The notes under the pieces are model-generated. The model was not told where the DNA came from, did no database searches, and saw only the letters and a list, made by a program, of their open reading frames with translations. Below, in pieces: positions 11,118 to 23,050 of a stretch of 64,000 bases of DNA (the stretch's first letter is position 1; every line of letters begins with the position of its first letter). The stretch is taken from the NCBI GenBank assembly GCA_002110485.1, contig MOWL01000068.1, positions 558,001-622,000 on the forward strand. Direction: 5' to 3'. Source of the DNA: Emergomyces orientalis (Eukaryota > Ascomycota > Eurotiomycetes > Onygenales > Ajellomycetaceae). Made by a program: the position numbers and the translations under genes.

Positions 11118-12259
11118 ATGGCACCTCCCGCAACCACCTGGCCACTCGCATCCCGCAGGTGTGCTAGAACATCCCCCAAACCCGCCCTCCCCAGCTCGCC
11201 AACCTGCCCCTTCTGCGCCATAGCAGCCGCCCATCCCCCTTCTCCCCCATCCCGTCTGGATGCACCAAACGACTCATCTACGGCGACACCGCCTGATACC
11301 CGTCCCCCGGAGCCTCAAACGCACCTCATCCTTTCCACGAAATATGTTTTGGCGTTTCTTGATATCATGCCCCTGACGAGGGGCCATCTGCTGGTGATTT
11401 CTAGGGGCCATTACGAGAAATTGGGGAACGTTGGGATTGAGGCTGGGAGGGAGGTGAGTTTTCAATTAATTTTCGCGCTATTTATTTATTTATTTATCAT
11501 TTTTATTTCTTCTGTCTAAACCTGTCGCTCCAAATTTTCAGTTGGAGAGATGGCAATGAGAAAGCGGAAGGGGAATTAATATATGATTATTAGTAGGAGC
11601 AACTTATTGCTGGGCTGCTGATGTACTGATTTGATGATATAACTTATAGCTTGGTAAATGGCTCCCGATACTTTCTCGAGTGGTGGCTAGGACAGTGCTG
11701 GGCACTGAGCTGGATTCGCGCGGCGAAGATCCGGCGCAGTGGAATGTTGTGCAGAATAATGGTATGTTCCTCCTGCTTCTCGTTGTTTTCATTATATATA
11801 CCATAACATCATGGCTTTATATTCTGCTATTGCTCTTATTGTGTCACGCATTTAATTCCATCTATTTTCAATATTCATATTTTTTTTCCCACATTCCTTT
11901 TTTCACATTTCTTTTCGTTGCCATGGATGTATATTTTTTGTTCTCACACCCCCCACTATCGGAGCACACCCCTCCAAACAGGTCCGAGAGCATCACAAAC
12001 AGTCCCCCATGTTCATTTCCATATCATCCCACGGCCACCTCTGGATACAAATACTCCCGCAAAGGGAGGCTGGTTGATGTTTGGTCGTGGCCAGAGGGAG
12101 GAGCTTGACGATGACGAGGCGTGCGAAACGGTAGTTCAATTGCGGGCGGAATTGGCGAAGGAGGTTATCCGGGTTAAGGAGGAGGAAGGTATCGATTTGG
12201 ATCTCGATGGAGATTTCGAGCAAGTGAAAGGGAAAGGGAGAGGGTTGGAGAAGTTGTGA
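11118..12259 (+). CDS. HIT-family (histidine triad) protein
   Basis: Three exons, 11118-11453, 11650-11761 and 11982-12259, encode 241 aa. HIT proteins are nucleotide hydrolases or transferases acting on dinucleoside polyphosphates or nucleotide phosphoramidates. The N terminus has a CPFC pair typical of zinc-binding HIT proteins. The conserved core reads FLDIMPLTRGHLLVI and, across the last splice junction, NNGPRASQTVPHVHFHIIPR, which contains the HxHxH-type catalytic triad (HVHFHII). A Pro-rich insert between the CPFC pair and the core makes it longer than Hnt1. The tail is acidic and then Lys-rich. The gene converges on TRM11 with 295 bp between stop codons. The exact substrate cannot be inferred. 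Confidence 0.9.
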
Positions 12260-12554
12260 TTTTACTGATAGTATGATAAATGAGGTGGAGAGTGCTGTTT
12301 TTGCCGCTAGGGTTATATTTTTGAAGCCTTGTGTGCTGATGCTTTTGAAACGATGGTTGAATTATCTCTCTCCCCCCTGTTCTTCGGGTGGTATATATAT
12401 ATCCTTTCGGCGTATTTTGCTTTTGCACTGATAACACATGTCTACTTAACAACAATTGTGGACGCATTTTCCGTCACTCAGTGATAGACAATAGACACGA
12501 GACGGATTATCGAAGCCCTGAAATAGAGGCTAGAAGGTACCCTCCGGTATATTT

Positions 12555-14330
12555 TCACCGTGTTGTTTTATTATCAGGGCTGTCCTTGGACGATGTCTTC
12601 GATTTTGTAAAGTACTAGTTGACAGATATTAGTTACAGCCATTTTATGATCACATGCGTATGAAACCATGGGAGTGAAACATATCCATACCTTTCTCCGA
12701 AAAGCATTCAAATCATCTGCATTCACGCCATTTATCTCCTCCTTCTGTCGCCGTGGCTCAGACGCCGAGACTTGTCCATCAGGGAGGAGACGGTATGTAA
12801 GCAGGCGGCGAGACCCTGGGGAAAAATATTATATTTTTTTAGGTGGAAGGTCTAGTGGTAGTAATCGCAAGGGACAGAGGAGAAAAACGAGATTACACCG
12901 CCCAAAGAGGAGAACTTACAGTGGCCAAAAGGCTGTACACAGACGTTCAGAAGTTCCAGATGCGGATTACTGGGGATCTCAAGTTCGACATCATTTTCAT
13001 TGGCGGTGGGCATCCAGAGGGAGATTCTCCCGCCTTGGACAAGGGTGCGGGCGGCAAAGTCGAGGATATCGTCCAGCATTGCATCGAAGCTGTAGGGCTT
13101 CTTGGGTGCGATGTATCCGTCCAAACTGGTTGTTAGGGGGGAAATACATATGTTAACATTTGACCTATATCTCCTTGGGCCCATGGAGACATATTGAAAT
13201 AGTATGGAGCAGGGCAAAAAAGGAGAAAAAAAACCCGAAAGAGAAAAAAAGATGGACGAGGCTCTCACCAATGACTTGGGACACCATCTAAAAGAAAAGG
13301 TTCCTTCTTTTTACCATCCCTGCTTCCTAAAACTTTTAATCCTTCTCGAACGCCATATGGAGGGTCGCAAATGATGCCGTCTAAAAACCGCGTCGTCCTG
13401 ATTGGCGTGTTTGTCAAGTCTGAAATGAAAGCATCCAAGTAATACTGTTGTATGCCATATTGTTCAAGGTTCGAAACGAGTCCTATCGATTTGCCCTTCT
13501 GCCTATCTTTGCCACTGAAGCTGCGCCCATCAATATCAGAACCCAATGTATGGGTTCCAAAATGCGCCATAGCTACACAGAAGCTCCCAGTCCCGACAAA
13601 GGGATCAAAGAACACTTTTCCTGGCGCTGCTAGTGCCATGTTTGCCGTAACCAGTGTCAACTCGGCATCCATGGACGTGGTGCTGATATAATTTCGTTTC
13701 TTCAAGTCGTATTTATCTATAATGTCTCTGCTCCCGCTTGCAATCCATCTACCAAAATAGATCACATTTGGGTCAGGTCGCGCTTCGCCTGGCTTGATCG
13801 GGCGGCGTGGGTATTCCTCGAATATGCAAAACTCCTCGTCAGGGTCGGTCATTCTGATGGGACCTTGGAAATCCATGTAGGCGAATGAGTGGATTATCTG
13901 GGTTTTCTCCTTTGCAGAGCGTTTACCGGCATATGAGTCTATGGAGAATTTGAATGACAGGCTTTTGAAGTCGCTCCATTTTACTTCAGTCCGTTTACGG
14001 ATGTCTGAGTGTAGCTCATCATATGTTTGTCCTTGTCCCCAGACCTCATATATGCCCTTTGCAAGGATACTGCGAGATATGACTGCTCTTGCAGCGGCTT
14101 CATCTTGGAGTTTGATGATGGCAAATGGTGTCTGGCTGGAAGAATTAGGATCAGAATCATAAAAATACCACGGGATTTACTGATTTTTTCCGAGTGGGAA
14201 ACTTTGGGCAACAGACATTCTCTGTATATGCTAAGAACTCGACATTAGTCCCAACAAGCGAAGCGAGAGCCTGAATTTCGGGCCTTCGAAACGACTCGTG
14301 GACCTGTGCAAAACGAATCAAATACTCCAT
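12555..14330 (-). CDS. trm11: tRNA (guanine-N2) methyltransferase Trm11
   Basis: Five exons (14330-14181, 14131-13269, 13125-12920, 12815-12691, 12614-12555) give 467 aa with consistent phases. Trm11 is the catalytic subunit that, with Trm112, makes m2G at position 10 of cytosolic tRNAs. Residues 1 to about 130 form the THUMP-containing N-terminal region. The Rossmann methyltransferase domain shows SAM motif I, FDPFVGTGSF (225-234), and the catalytic DPPYG (306-310). A conserved segment FDAMLDDILDFA lies in exon 3. The last exon encodes only 19 residues. The first intron is 49 nt; I used the second of two nearby AG acceptors because only that keeps the frame. It is divergent from the Hsp70-like gene. 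Confidence 0.94.
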
Positions 14331-15395
14331 TACGTTCTTTGGAATTTGAACTTGTGGGGCTATCTCGGTCAGGTAATGCGCTTTGGGCTGCGCAGAATGG
14401 ACTCCGTGAGCTTTCCAAACCTAAGTGGAGTTCGTTTCTTCCTTCTCGTGGTCTGATACGAAAAGGAGTTTATATCTCACCAAAAATTGATATAAAATTG
14501 CGGCGAAGAAGGTTTGGAGTCAACTTCCGGATTGGGCGGAATTAGCCAATCAACACTCTAGATTTATTACATGGCTGACTAAGCGGCAACCGTTGTTGTT
14601 ACTTCATTCTTCGTGTCTCTTCTCTTTCTTCCTTCACGCAGTCAACTTCAACATCCTCCTTCTCTTCTTCCAGATAGACATATACGTTAAGCGACGTGTA
14701 TCCAGAGATGAAAAATAATGATAGCAGATGCTTTCCAACGTGTATGGACCATAGAACGTGAACAGTGTTTTATGCTGTTTCATACCCCATCTGGGGTAGA
14801 TGCCCAATATGCCCCCATGTTCAAGGCCAGTTCCCAATTTTGTCAAGGGTGATGGCGCTATATATCTATGATGCGAATCGTATCGATTTTTCTCTTGGGA
14901 CCTTAGCCTGGTTTTGAATGCAGGGTTCCGTCGAATACATATGGGACACACCATCTTTCGAAAAGAGTGTGGTTCAACCGCATGACCAGAAGGGTTCATG
15001 AGGCAACTGATCCGGCTCTTTGCGAACCACTAGGGATCCTAGGGTTTGGGAGGAAGCAAAGCTGTTTACTTGTTATTGGATTTAAGCAAAGCGCATGCTG
15101 GCGACCCTAATTGTATTTAGGTGTCAGTTTCCAACCTGGAAAATTTAAAATTAAAATCAACATCGTGCTGACGTCAGGAGGCTCAGGCGCAAATTGTTCC
15201 TCAAAGGACAACCCATATTCTTAACGATATAACATTATAATACCTGCTAAAGATGGATTTTGTGCAGTGTCTTCCCTCTTCCTGAATACGGTCAACAAGC
15301 TGGACTTGATCTTCCTTCTCTATTCCACACCGCAACCAGTACGTTCCTTAATTATTTCGGTGTGATTGATTTCTCCATTTAGGTTGTTTTGTTAG
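14331..15395. promoter_or_regulatory. Divergent region Trm11 / Hsp70-like
   Basis: This 1.07-kb gap separates two divergent starts. It contains a 121-codon minus-strand frame (14999-14634) that I do not recognise and do not call. No tRNA is seen. Confidence 0.35.
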
Positions 15396-17858
15396 ATGAA
15401 GCAAATATTTCCAACCATGATGTTGCGCAATATGCCTCCCGAAACAATTATCATTGGCATTGATTTGGGCTTAACCCATACAGGTATGTGCTTTTGCATT
15501 GTGGTCTCTGTACTCTGTCTACATGAGATGATGTGCTTCAAAGACCGGTTCCAAAACTTAGCGGCTCGCGCAATGCAGTTTGTGTGAGTTTGAGTATTAA
15601 ACTGAAAGTTTTCTTTATGTCCTAATAGGAGTCGTATTCTCGACTATAGATATGGACACTCCACTCCACGTGGACAGGTGGCCAGGACATGAGGAGGTAG
15701 CGAAGAAAGTACCGACTAAACTCTGGTACCGAGCAGGCTGCAAGAGACCTGTGTCATGGGGATTAGATGAACCTGATGAACTACATCGTGGAATGGATGT
15801 GATGGACTGTTTTAAATTATATCTTGACCCCGACTTCCAACTTGGTAACTCTGAAAACAGTGCCGAAGTGTTCTGGACACATGAAGATGTTCAAACATGG
15901 TTTATCGACTTCCTGACCGCCCTTCGACATCATATTATCGAACACATAAGGGATACAGAGCCACTAGCCCAGCAGGTGGTGGGTGATTGGAGACTGCATC
16001 CAGTGGAATATATTTTCAGTTTCCCGACAACCTGGCAAAACTCAGAGGTGGTTGATGCATTTAGCAGAATCGTGATGAGCTCGGGTTTTGGAGACTGTGA
16101 AGCACACTCGGTGGAAATTAAGATGTCTGAAGCTGCAGCAGCAGCAGTTTACTCGGCCAAAACCTTTAAAAATCAACGGGCGGTCCAAAATCCTAAAGGA
16201 AGGAGGCAACTGGCAGTCGGAAATGAGGAGCGCATTCGAGATGGCGACGTTATTCTTATTTGCGATGCCGGAGGAGGAACAACTGTCAGAGCTCTCTCCA
16301 TCGCCGAATGACGATTTATCTGCTAATTTCATACATAGGATGTAGCCGTTCTCAAGGTCATAGAAACTCAAAAATTTGAAATCCGAGGTCAGGTGGAAGA
16401 GGTGCTTCAGTTGGGGCAGCTCGACTTCGTCAATGGTAAGTTGATATGTCTTTCTTTCTTGCTTCTGGACCGCCCACTCATGCGCAATGTGTGTAGGAAG
16501 ACCAATTGGTTCCGTGCAGATCGACCAAGCCTTCCAAAGGGAAATCGAAGACCGTTTGAAACACATTGATTATAAAAGTGATGATGGCCGTTGGTCTCCG
16601 AAATCTGCTGCACGCGATTTGACCAAAGGAGATTTTCAAGCCATCAAACAGAATTATGGCTATCGAATAGAGGCAGCCTTGGATAAGAAAGCCACCCGCG
16701 TCCCCGGCCTTCCAAAGTCCTACCATAACCCAGAAGCAGGTTTCGAAAACGGAAGGATAATATTGAGAGAGTAAGTTTATAAACCTGCGCTATCTTCATC
16801 GCCAACTCGATCTGACTAGCTAACCATAAACAAGTCTTGATATCTGCAGGTTGTTCGAGGAACAAATTCAACGGATGTTTGGGATGATTGACGAACAGCT
16901 TGAACGTATTGAAGACATCCCATCTCCAGAAAAAGTGGTACGTTGTGTTGTTGTTTCCCTTCTTAGAGCGTCAGATCTGACCACCAGCCAACAGACACAC
17001 TTCGTCCTTTCCGGAGGTCTCGGTTCGTCTCCCTATGTTCAAGAACGCTTCAAATGCAAATATGGTGAGGGGAAGGCAGCAAAGCGGATTTTGATATCAG
17101 AAGAACCGTAAGGAACAATTTAACGTCGGGTATCTTCTACCATATGGCGCGCTGACCCGCCCTCTAGCCAATTAGCGGTTTGTCGTGGTCTAGTAATCGA
17201 CAGAATTCACCGTTTGAGATGTGGACATTCCGCCGTATCTCCTCGGTACAGTTCCCTCTCCTACGGCATAGTGGTGAACAAAAAGGTTGGGGGGAGCAGA
17301 ACCGCTCCGCGCCAAATGGACCACGTGAAAATAAACCCATACGACGGGAAGCGATATATCGTCAACGAAATCCAATGGCTTATCAAACAGAATCAGCGTA
17401 TCGACAAGCGTCAATACATAAGCCAGAAATTCGATCGCGTTTTCGAAACGACCAGTTCCAATATATCCTGGAAAATTTTCATCGCCATTTCCAAGTCCCC
17501 TACCACCCGCCTCCCACAAAATATCAACGAAGGTGATGCTCGTGTAATATGTGAAATCGAGTCAAGCGTGGACAAAGAACTGCTACGGCAACACGCTCAA
17601 CCTGGTAAAAAACAGAAATGGTGGATTTCGAGCCGGAAACCAGACCTCCAGAAAATCCAGTATGAAGTACGTTTACGCATCGGATCATCGTACCTGACAT
17701 TCGAAGTCTACTTGGGGGATCGGGTTGTCGGGAAGAGTGACGAGATACGCGTGATTTGGCAGTATACTAGCGTGGATGAACCTGGCGAACAAGATACCCA
17801 AGCTGAATGGCCGGTGGATTGGTCGAACATTGGACGTGCAACAGAGGCTAAAAAATAG
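15396..17858 (+). CDS. Hsp70-like ATPase (HSPA12-like, fungal)
   Basis: Proposed exons are 15396-15483, 15629-16284, 16339-16435, 16497-16770, 16850-16937, 16995-17107 and 17168-17858, giving 668 aa. It belongs to the divergent Hsp70/actin-like ATPase group widespread in filamentous fungi. The nucleotide-binding motifs are visible: phosphate-1 IGIDLGLTHTG at the N terminus, phosphate-2 DAGGGTTDVAVLKV formed across intron 2, and the adenosine motif FVLSGGLGSSPYV, followed by EEPQLAVCRGLV. The C-terminal part does not resemble the canonical Hsp70 substrate-binding domain and has no EEVD end, so general chaperone activity should not be assumed. The fifth intron (16938-16994, 57 nt) is a multiple of three with no stop. 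Whether it is removed is inferred from family alignment. Confidence 0.85.
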
Positions 17859-19507
17859 ATGGCATTGACATTGGCCTATATTTCTCCATTGAATAATCGA
17901 CGATGCTTACAGTTGACTATAATTTTACTGGGATGTAGCGTTAGTTTTATCCTTTGTGGTTTTAGTAGTTTTCGACATTTCATTTTGTCTACGTCAGTCG
18001 ATTACACCAAATTCGACAAAATCTTATGATACTGAATTATACTCCTTGGTCTACTAGGATAAACATCGGCGGTATACGGAATAGGAATGCCTGGAAGCCC
18101 AATGCATTTTCTTTCCGTCCTCCTCCCTTCTTCCTCGGATTGGTAAATATTCAGGAAAGGGTGGGTGTGCCTAAATCATGTATCTCCAAATCTCCCGAGC
18201 TCAGACGAGAAAATAGCAGCATCGAGAATTATCACCGAATTTATGCATTTAAATATGCCACGTCAGAGCCTACCTCAAGTGTGACCGGGATGAGACCTTT
18301 GTGCCACAAACTGAGTGAAAATATGCACGTCGCCCCGATATTTTCTGGTATCTGGTTACCTGTTTTTCTCCACGAAGTCGTTATTGTTATTGTTGTTGTG
18401 GTTGTTGTTGTTGTTGTTGTTGTTGTTGCAGAGGATGCGGTGAGGCTAGATCAACTTGCCATGGAAGGAAATGTTGTGCTCTGCAGCGTTGAGTTGGCTG
18501 GTAGAATGATTTGGTAGGGCTTTAGCAGCCAATGGCATTTGAATAAAAGTAATGGAAATTCCTGAAGAGAGCTTCAATGGAAGGGCTTGACAAAAATTCA
18601 AAATTTACACTTATTAGGTAACTCCGTATTCCTGGCTTGATTAACACGATGCACACCTATAGTATCCGTTGATAAACATAGATCAGCGCTGGCGGGGCGC
18701 TTGGTTGAATTTTTGCGTATCTTTGTGGTTAACCTAGTGTAGTAAATAGTACATGGCATACTACAACCTCTCTGCGCACTATATTTTAGCTAGAGCCAGG
18801 TGCGTGGACCAGCTCCAGCTTCATGCTGGATGCAATGCTTACCTGCGATACAACCTGGGCAGATCTCTTTTGGCTAATTATTTTTAACTTCCGCGTCCAG
18901 CAAGCCGGACGGCTCCAGAATTCAAATACCAACTGGTTTAAAATCCAAAATTCTTTTTCTTCTATCTCTCGCCAAATCCGGCGGATTGTAAACGGGATAA
19001 TTGGGGGTTTTTTTTTTCTGGTACTGTTTTGCTGTGATTTTGCTCATGTTGGGCTTTCTGTGACACTTGTCAACCAATAATTTTTACCAAATCTGCATCA
19101 ATAGTCGTGGCGTGGAAGGGTGATCTTGAGCCTTTAGTGCAGCGTAACCCTCCCAGGGAAGTCCCTACAACGCTCCGACTCCAGAAGGGGGCCGGTCCGA
19201 AGCACCACCAAGTTGATAAGCAGCTAACCCATCAAGTTGGAGACAGAAGCATATTTTCGCTCTGAGGGAGTACCCAGCACCTAGGTAGCTAGCTACCAAG
19301 GCTAAATAATGACGTGGTGCTTTAACGCCATGAACAGGTCCTTCTCCGGGAATTTTGTAGTTAAACACCTGGCTCTTTGTCGACCCAGGATGCACAAACC
19401 AACGAGCTCAACTCTTAAGCCACGAAAATTTTTCTCCTGCATTTGGCAAATGTACTTCTTAGGCACAATTCATTTTTTAGATACAAACAAACAATGCACG
19501 TTATAGT
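17859..19507. other. Intergenic, no gene seen
   Basis: This 1.65-kb gap holds a GTT-rich repeat and a GGTAGCTAGCTACC palindrome (19284-19297). No frame has recognisable protein features. Confidence 0.4.
18380..18428. repeat. Imperfect (GTT)n tract
   Basis: About 49 nt of GTT/GTTATT/GTG units in the intergenic region. Confidence 0.9.
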
Positions 19508-20328
19508 ATGGGATGTGGCTCAAGCAAGGTCCAACGCGACAATGATGCTCCAAATACCGGTTACGGCAGAGCTCGCCCAGCAACTCGCCCAGCAACTCGC
19601 CCACAGTCGCAACGAACACGATCTCAAGGAGGGCTTGCTCCAGGCACTGCGGGAAAGCGGACCAGGCCTCCATCTGCAGTTCCAAAACCGCATTCAAGCG
19701 CCCAGCCAAGGACGCAGTCGCGCACGACACGTTCGAGAGCCCAGCTTCAGACTGGATCGAAGGCGCGACCATCGAGAGCAGGTGCACATCGCCGCCATTC
19801 CACAGCATTGGGAACCATTCCTGACGGCCAACCACCGGAAGATAGTGCGATTCGGGACGAGATCAAGTCGTTCAGGTTGTTCATTGATCAGCATTCGATA
19901 AACTTCTATCGCACTCAATGCGATGATAGTGGAGCATCAATATCTAGATATATCGCGCGGACGATCATCACTAATGTCATAGAGAAGCGCTTGAATGGTA
20001 GACTCCCTTAATTCTTTTTCTCAACAAACTTCCCCATATTAGCGTCCCCTCATTTTGGGAACTTTGGAAACTGTCGCTCATACATGAAGAAGAGAACAGC
20101 GTTGCCCTGAACCTAACCAGCGCCCTCGAAAAGTACGCTAGAGATCCGGCCAACGAAAAGCGAAGCGAGCACCTCCTCATTCTGTGTAGAACGGCGAGCA
20201 TGATAGGGCGTATGATGGACAGACATCCTGAGAACTGGGAGTTCAATTGGCGCGGAGGGGTTGATATTCAGTTTCCAAGTGTGATGCGGGGCCAAGCAGA
20301 ATTTATGCAGGCAACGGTGGATATATAA
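19508..20328 (+). pseudogene. N-myristoylation-type (MGCGSSK) fungal protein, frame interrupted
   Basis: The first segment (19508 to about 19997) encodes about 163 aa. It starts MGCGSSK, a strong N-myristoylation context with an adjacent Cys that could be palmitoylated, so membrane anchoring is likely. A basic Arg/Ser/Thr/Pro linker follows, then a helical domain (EIKSFRLFIDQHSINFYR). The second segment, from about 20002 to the stop at 20326-20328, continues this helical domain (SVPSFWELWKLSLIHEEE ... RHPENWEFNWRGG), but in another frame. A GT at 19998 and AG at 20041-20042 would give only a 45-nt intron, and its phase is wrong by one. Either a one-base frameshift is present or an unusual splice is missed. 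The two-part helical architecture resembles fungal hypothetical proteins; I cannot assign a function. Confidence 0.55.
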
Positions 20329-20660
20329 GCTTTTCAATTTGGTAATTTCTGTTGCCTGGCTGCCTACTCGGATTTGGCCAATAGAGGTAACTCCTGCTCC
20401 ATTTCTAATAATAAATTATATTATATTAATCAGCTTCAATAGCAGGAATATTCTTCTGCACTTCTCCAAAGCAGTCAGCCTCAGAGTGGCTCGAAATAGA
20501 ACAGAACATAGCTATATCAAAAGGATTTTTGCCTCCGACAACCTAATTTCGCCGCAAATGCAGTATTCGTAACACTTAAGCAAATAAGAGGAGAACATAA
20601 TATGAGTGTAGGAAATATCGAGACCGAGAAATAACGAACGGTGGGATCGACAAAGTCCTT
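20329..20660. other. Convergent 3' region
   Basis: Short AT-rich gap between two convergent genes. Nothing further is seen. Confidence 0.4.
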
Positions 20661-21437
20661 CTACGTTATCATACGAAATTCGTTACAGCGTTGTTGGAGC
20701 AGCCACGAGCCCAAGTCTTCTGGATCCGAGTAACGCGGGGAGGCTGTAAAGGAGTTGCTGCCGTAGGATAATGAAGGCCTTGGAAGGAGTCGTCGTTGAG
20801 GCTGCGATGTTGGGAGTGTGTACTGGTTGCCATTTGGGTAGTCATCTGGTATACTCAGCACGAATTAGCCTTCAAAAGGTAAATAACGACGACGTATTGC
20901 AAAGGGTGGTCAACCTTCAACCCAGGTTAGCATTCTATCCTCTTTGTTCATATCCAGCGGCGGCCCTAAACGTGGGTATGAAAATGTTCCTGATTCCAGG
21001 ATAAAACGATCCGCAATCCAGGGCATTGTGCTTTCCAAGAAGGCCAGTTCCAAGCGTATCTGTGATAGGGTGATGTGATATTGATGAAGCGCAGTCAGGC
21101 ACATCTGCAACGCCGCTTTATTTTTCAAGACCCAGCAGATTTCGTTGATCCTTCGCTCGCCTGTACTTTGGTCCTTGTTAACATTTATTATTTTCCGCGC
21201 TTTCTTCAGTTCTCTGCCTGTGCGGTCAATCTGGCGCTCAGTGTATCTTCTGCGTGGACGTGATAGACGGTCTTGAAGCTTTTCGAAATCATACTTGACG
21301 CTAATAAGTAGTTCGGATGTGCAATTTATGATGTCGTCGGCGGTCCGCATTTCTCCTTGGGCACCAACTAGGCCATTTATATACTGGATTAGGGTTAGGA
21401 AAGAAACAATGGGACTCCACACTGCGAACTCCGCCAT
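20661..21437 (-). CDS. Helical fungal protein of unknown function
   Basis: Two exons (21437-20915 and 20845-20661, 69-nt intron, phase 1) encode 235 aa. The N terminus is a hydrophobic helix (VWSPIVSFLTLIQYINGLVG), followed by a predicted all-helical region with many charged residues (RRRYTERQIDRTGRELKKAR) and a Leu-rich stretch. The tail is Pro/Ser-rich and ends in a short amphipathic segment (DPEDLGSWLLQQ). I do not recognise the family. The hydrophobic first helix leading into a helical bundle loosely recalls N-terminal domains of fungal STAND/NLR-type proteins, but no nucleotide-binding domain follows, so this is speculation. It converges on the MGCGSSK gene. The donor GTTGAC is weak; both phase and the protein-like tail support the splice. 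Confidence 0.6.
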
Positions 21438-23050
21438 GATGGATTAGAGAGAGGTGTTTGTAGTTGATGGCCAATTCAATAAAAAGGATGATTTTTCTGT
21501 CAATAAGGAAAAGGATAATTCGAAAGTGAAATTGTAACAGAAAGATTGCCAGGATATCTTCTCGCGCTGTCAGATTCTTATAGACACCCTCATCGAGCGC
21601 TTTATGAACTTGTAGGATACCGTAACATTTGCCCGCTCCATTGGACCACATGTACCATCCTAATTCGGTACGCGGAAAGTCGGTTGCAGATTAAGAAATT
21701 GTGTCGTCGAAGAGGCAAATGATATATGCCTTGGATCATTTGGTAATAAGGAAAGTTATATATTTCCCCTTTTTGGTGCAACTGGTTTAGCAGTTTGCAT
21801 CGCTCTTTGGATTGGACGAATGAGGATAAGAGGGAGGGTGTCACACAATAACTTATTTTCTGTGAAGCCCAACGACTCCTTTGGAGTTGTTGAATGGACG
21901 AGAATAAGGGAGCACGTATAGGCGGAGACTGCCCCAGAGCCTGCAAAGCCACGTTGGGCATCTGTCTAGGTAGAAAGATAGGAAGCACGAATCTGCTATA
22001 GGGAAGATCAATCCAATTGAGCTCGGATGACAAGCACTTCAGCAACCTGGGTGGCGGAGACTGTTTCCTATGATTTGGGCCTTGCACAGCAATCCAGAAA
22101 TTGTAGTTCAATGTGATATAACGCACAATGAGCCTCGACATCATGTCACGTCTCTCAAGTGATGACCTTGTTGGTGCCACTAACAAAGGCATGTTCCTGA
22201 AATTAAGAAAGGTGAATAGCGAGGACCATGGAAGTTAGTCCGAAACGCAATATTGTTGTTTAGCACGAGAAAATTGAAAGCTTGTGCTGATTTGATATTG
22301 GTAGCCACCAAAAACCAGGACCTACACAGCCTTCAGCCTTGCAGACTGAACGGTCATCTAATTTCCTCTCATGAGCCCAAGGGTATTAGCCAACCTTTTA
22401 TCCTCAAAACGTGATTGAGCCATGGAATGAGGCTATCTGATAATGCTGGTTGAACAGGGGATTTGTTGCCGTTTCTCTTGATTACCTGGTTTTGACGCTT
22501 AAAATATTCCGCTTTTGGAGTTTTCTGATGGCCCTTCAGACACGTATTCGCTTCATTGCGGTCGAAGACGACAAAGGGCTATGATAATGAGGCGCCCAGA
22601 TAGATTGGGCTGTTATGTCTGCGCAATTCCTCTGACCTCGCTCCGTCTCTGGGCCTGGCAAATTGGTATCAATCCTTCTTGGCGGTAGTCAGCACTTTAT
22701 GGTGCAGATTGGAACAGGCGACATGGTTCGCCAGATTTCCAGGGGGTTGCTCCCCAGCCTAACCTCCCTAGCGTGTTGAGCAGTTGTTAGTTAACTTGCT
22801 GTACGATGATGACGTGAGGCCAAATTAGTCAGAAGTGACGTCGGTGGATTTATTTAGTTAAGCATTTATAACGGGATTAATAATTTGGTCATTTATCCAT
22901 GGATTCAAATTTTTTGTTGCCCAGGAACTTGGAACAAACCTTGGGACTGAAAAGTAAACTTTCTAATTGTTCTGTAAAATATGTTTCTTCGTTCTGTCTA
23001 CATCGTAGAATGTTTGTGTCGATGCATAATCTGACAAGTCTCTCATACTA
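21438..23050. other. Divergent intergenic region
   Basis: This 1.6-kb stretch separates two divergent starts. A minus-strand ATG-initiated frame of 196 codons (22192-21602) is present but has unusual aromatic-rich composition and no recognised motif, so I do not call it. Confidence 0.35.

Noticed and set aside
14634..14999. Minus-strand 121-codon frame between TRM11 and the Hsp70-like gene
   Set aside because: No recognised family and composition unlike the real genes around it.
21602..22192. Minus-strand open frame of 196 codons
   Set aside because: It begins with ATG but has odd aromatic-rich composition, no motif and no supporting splice structure.
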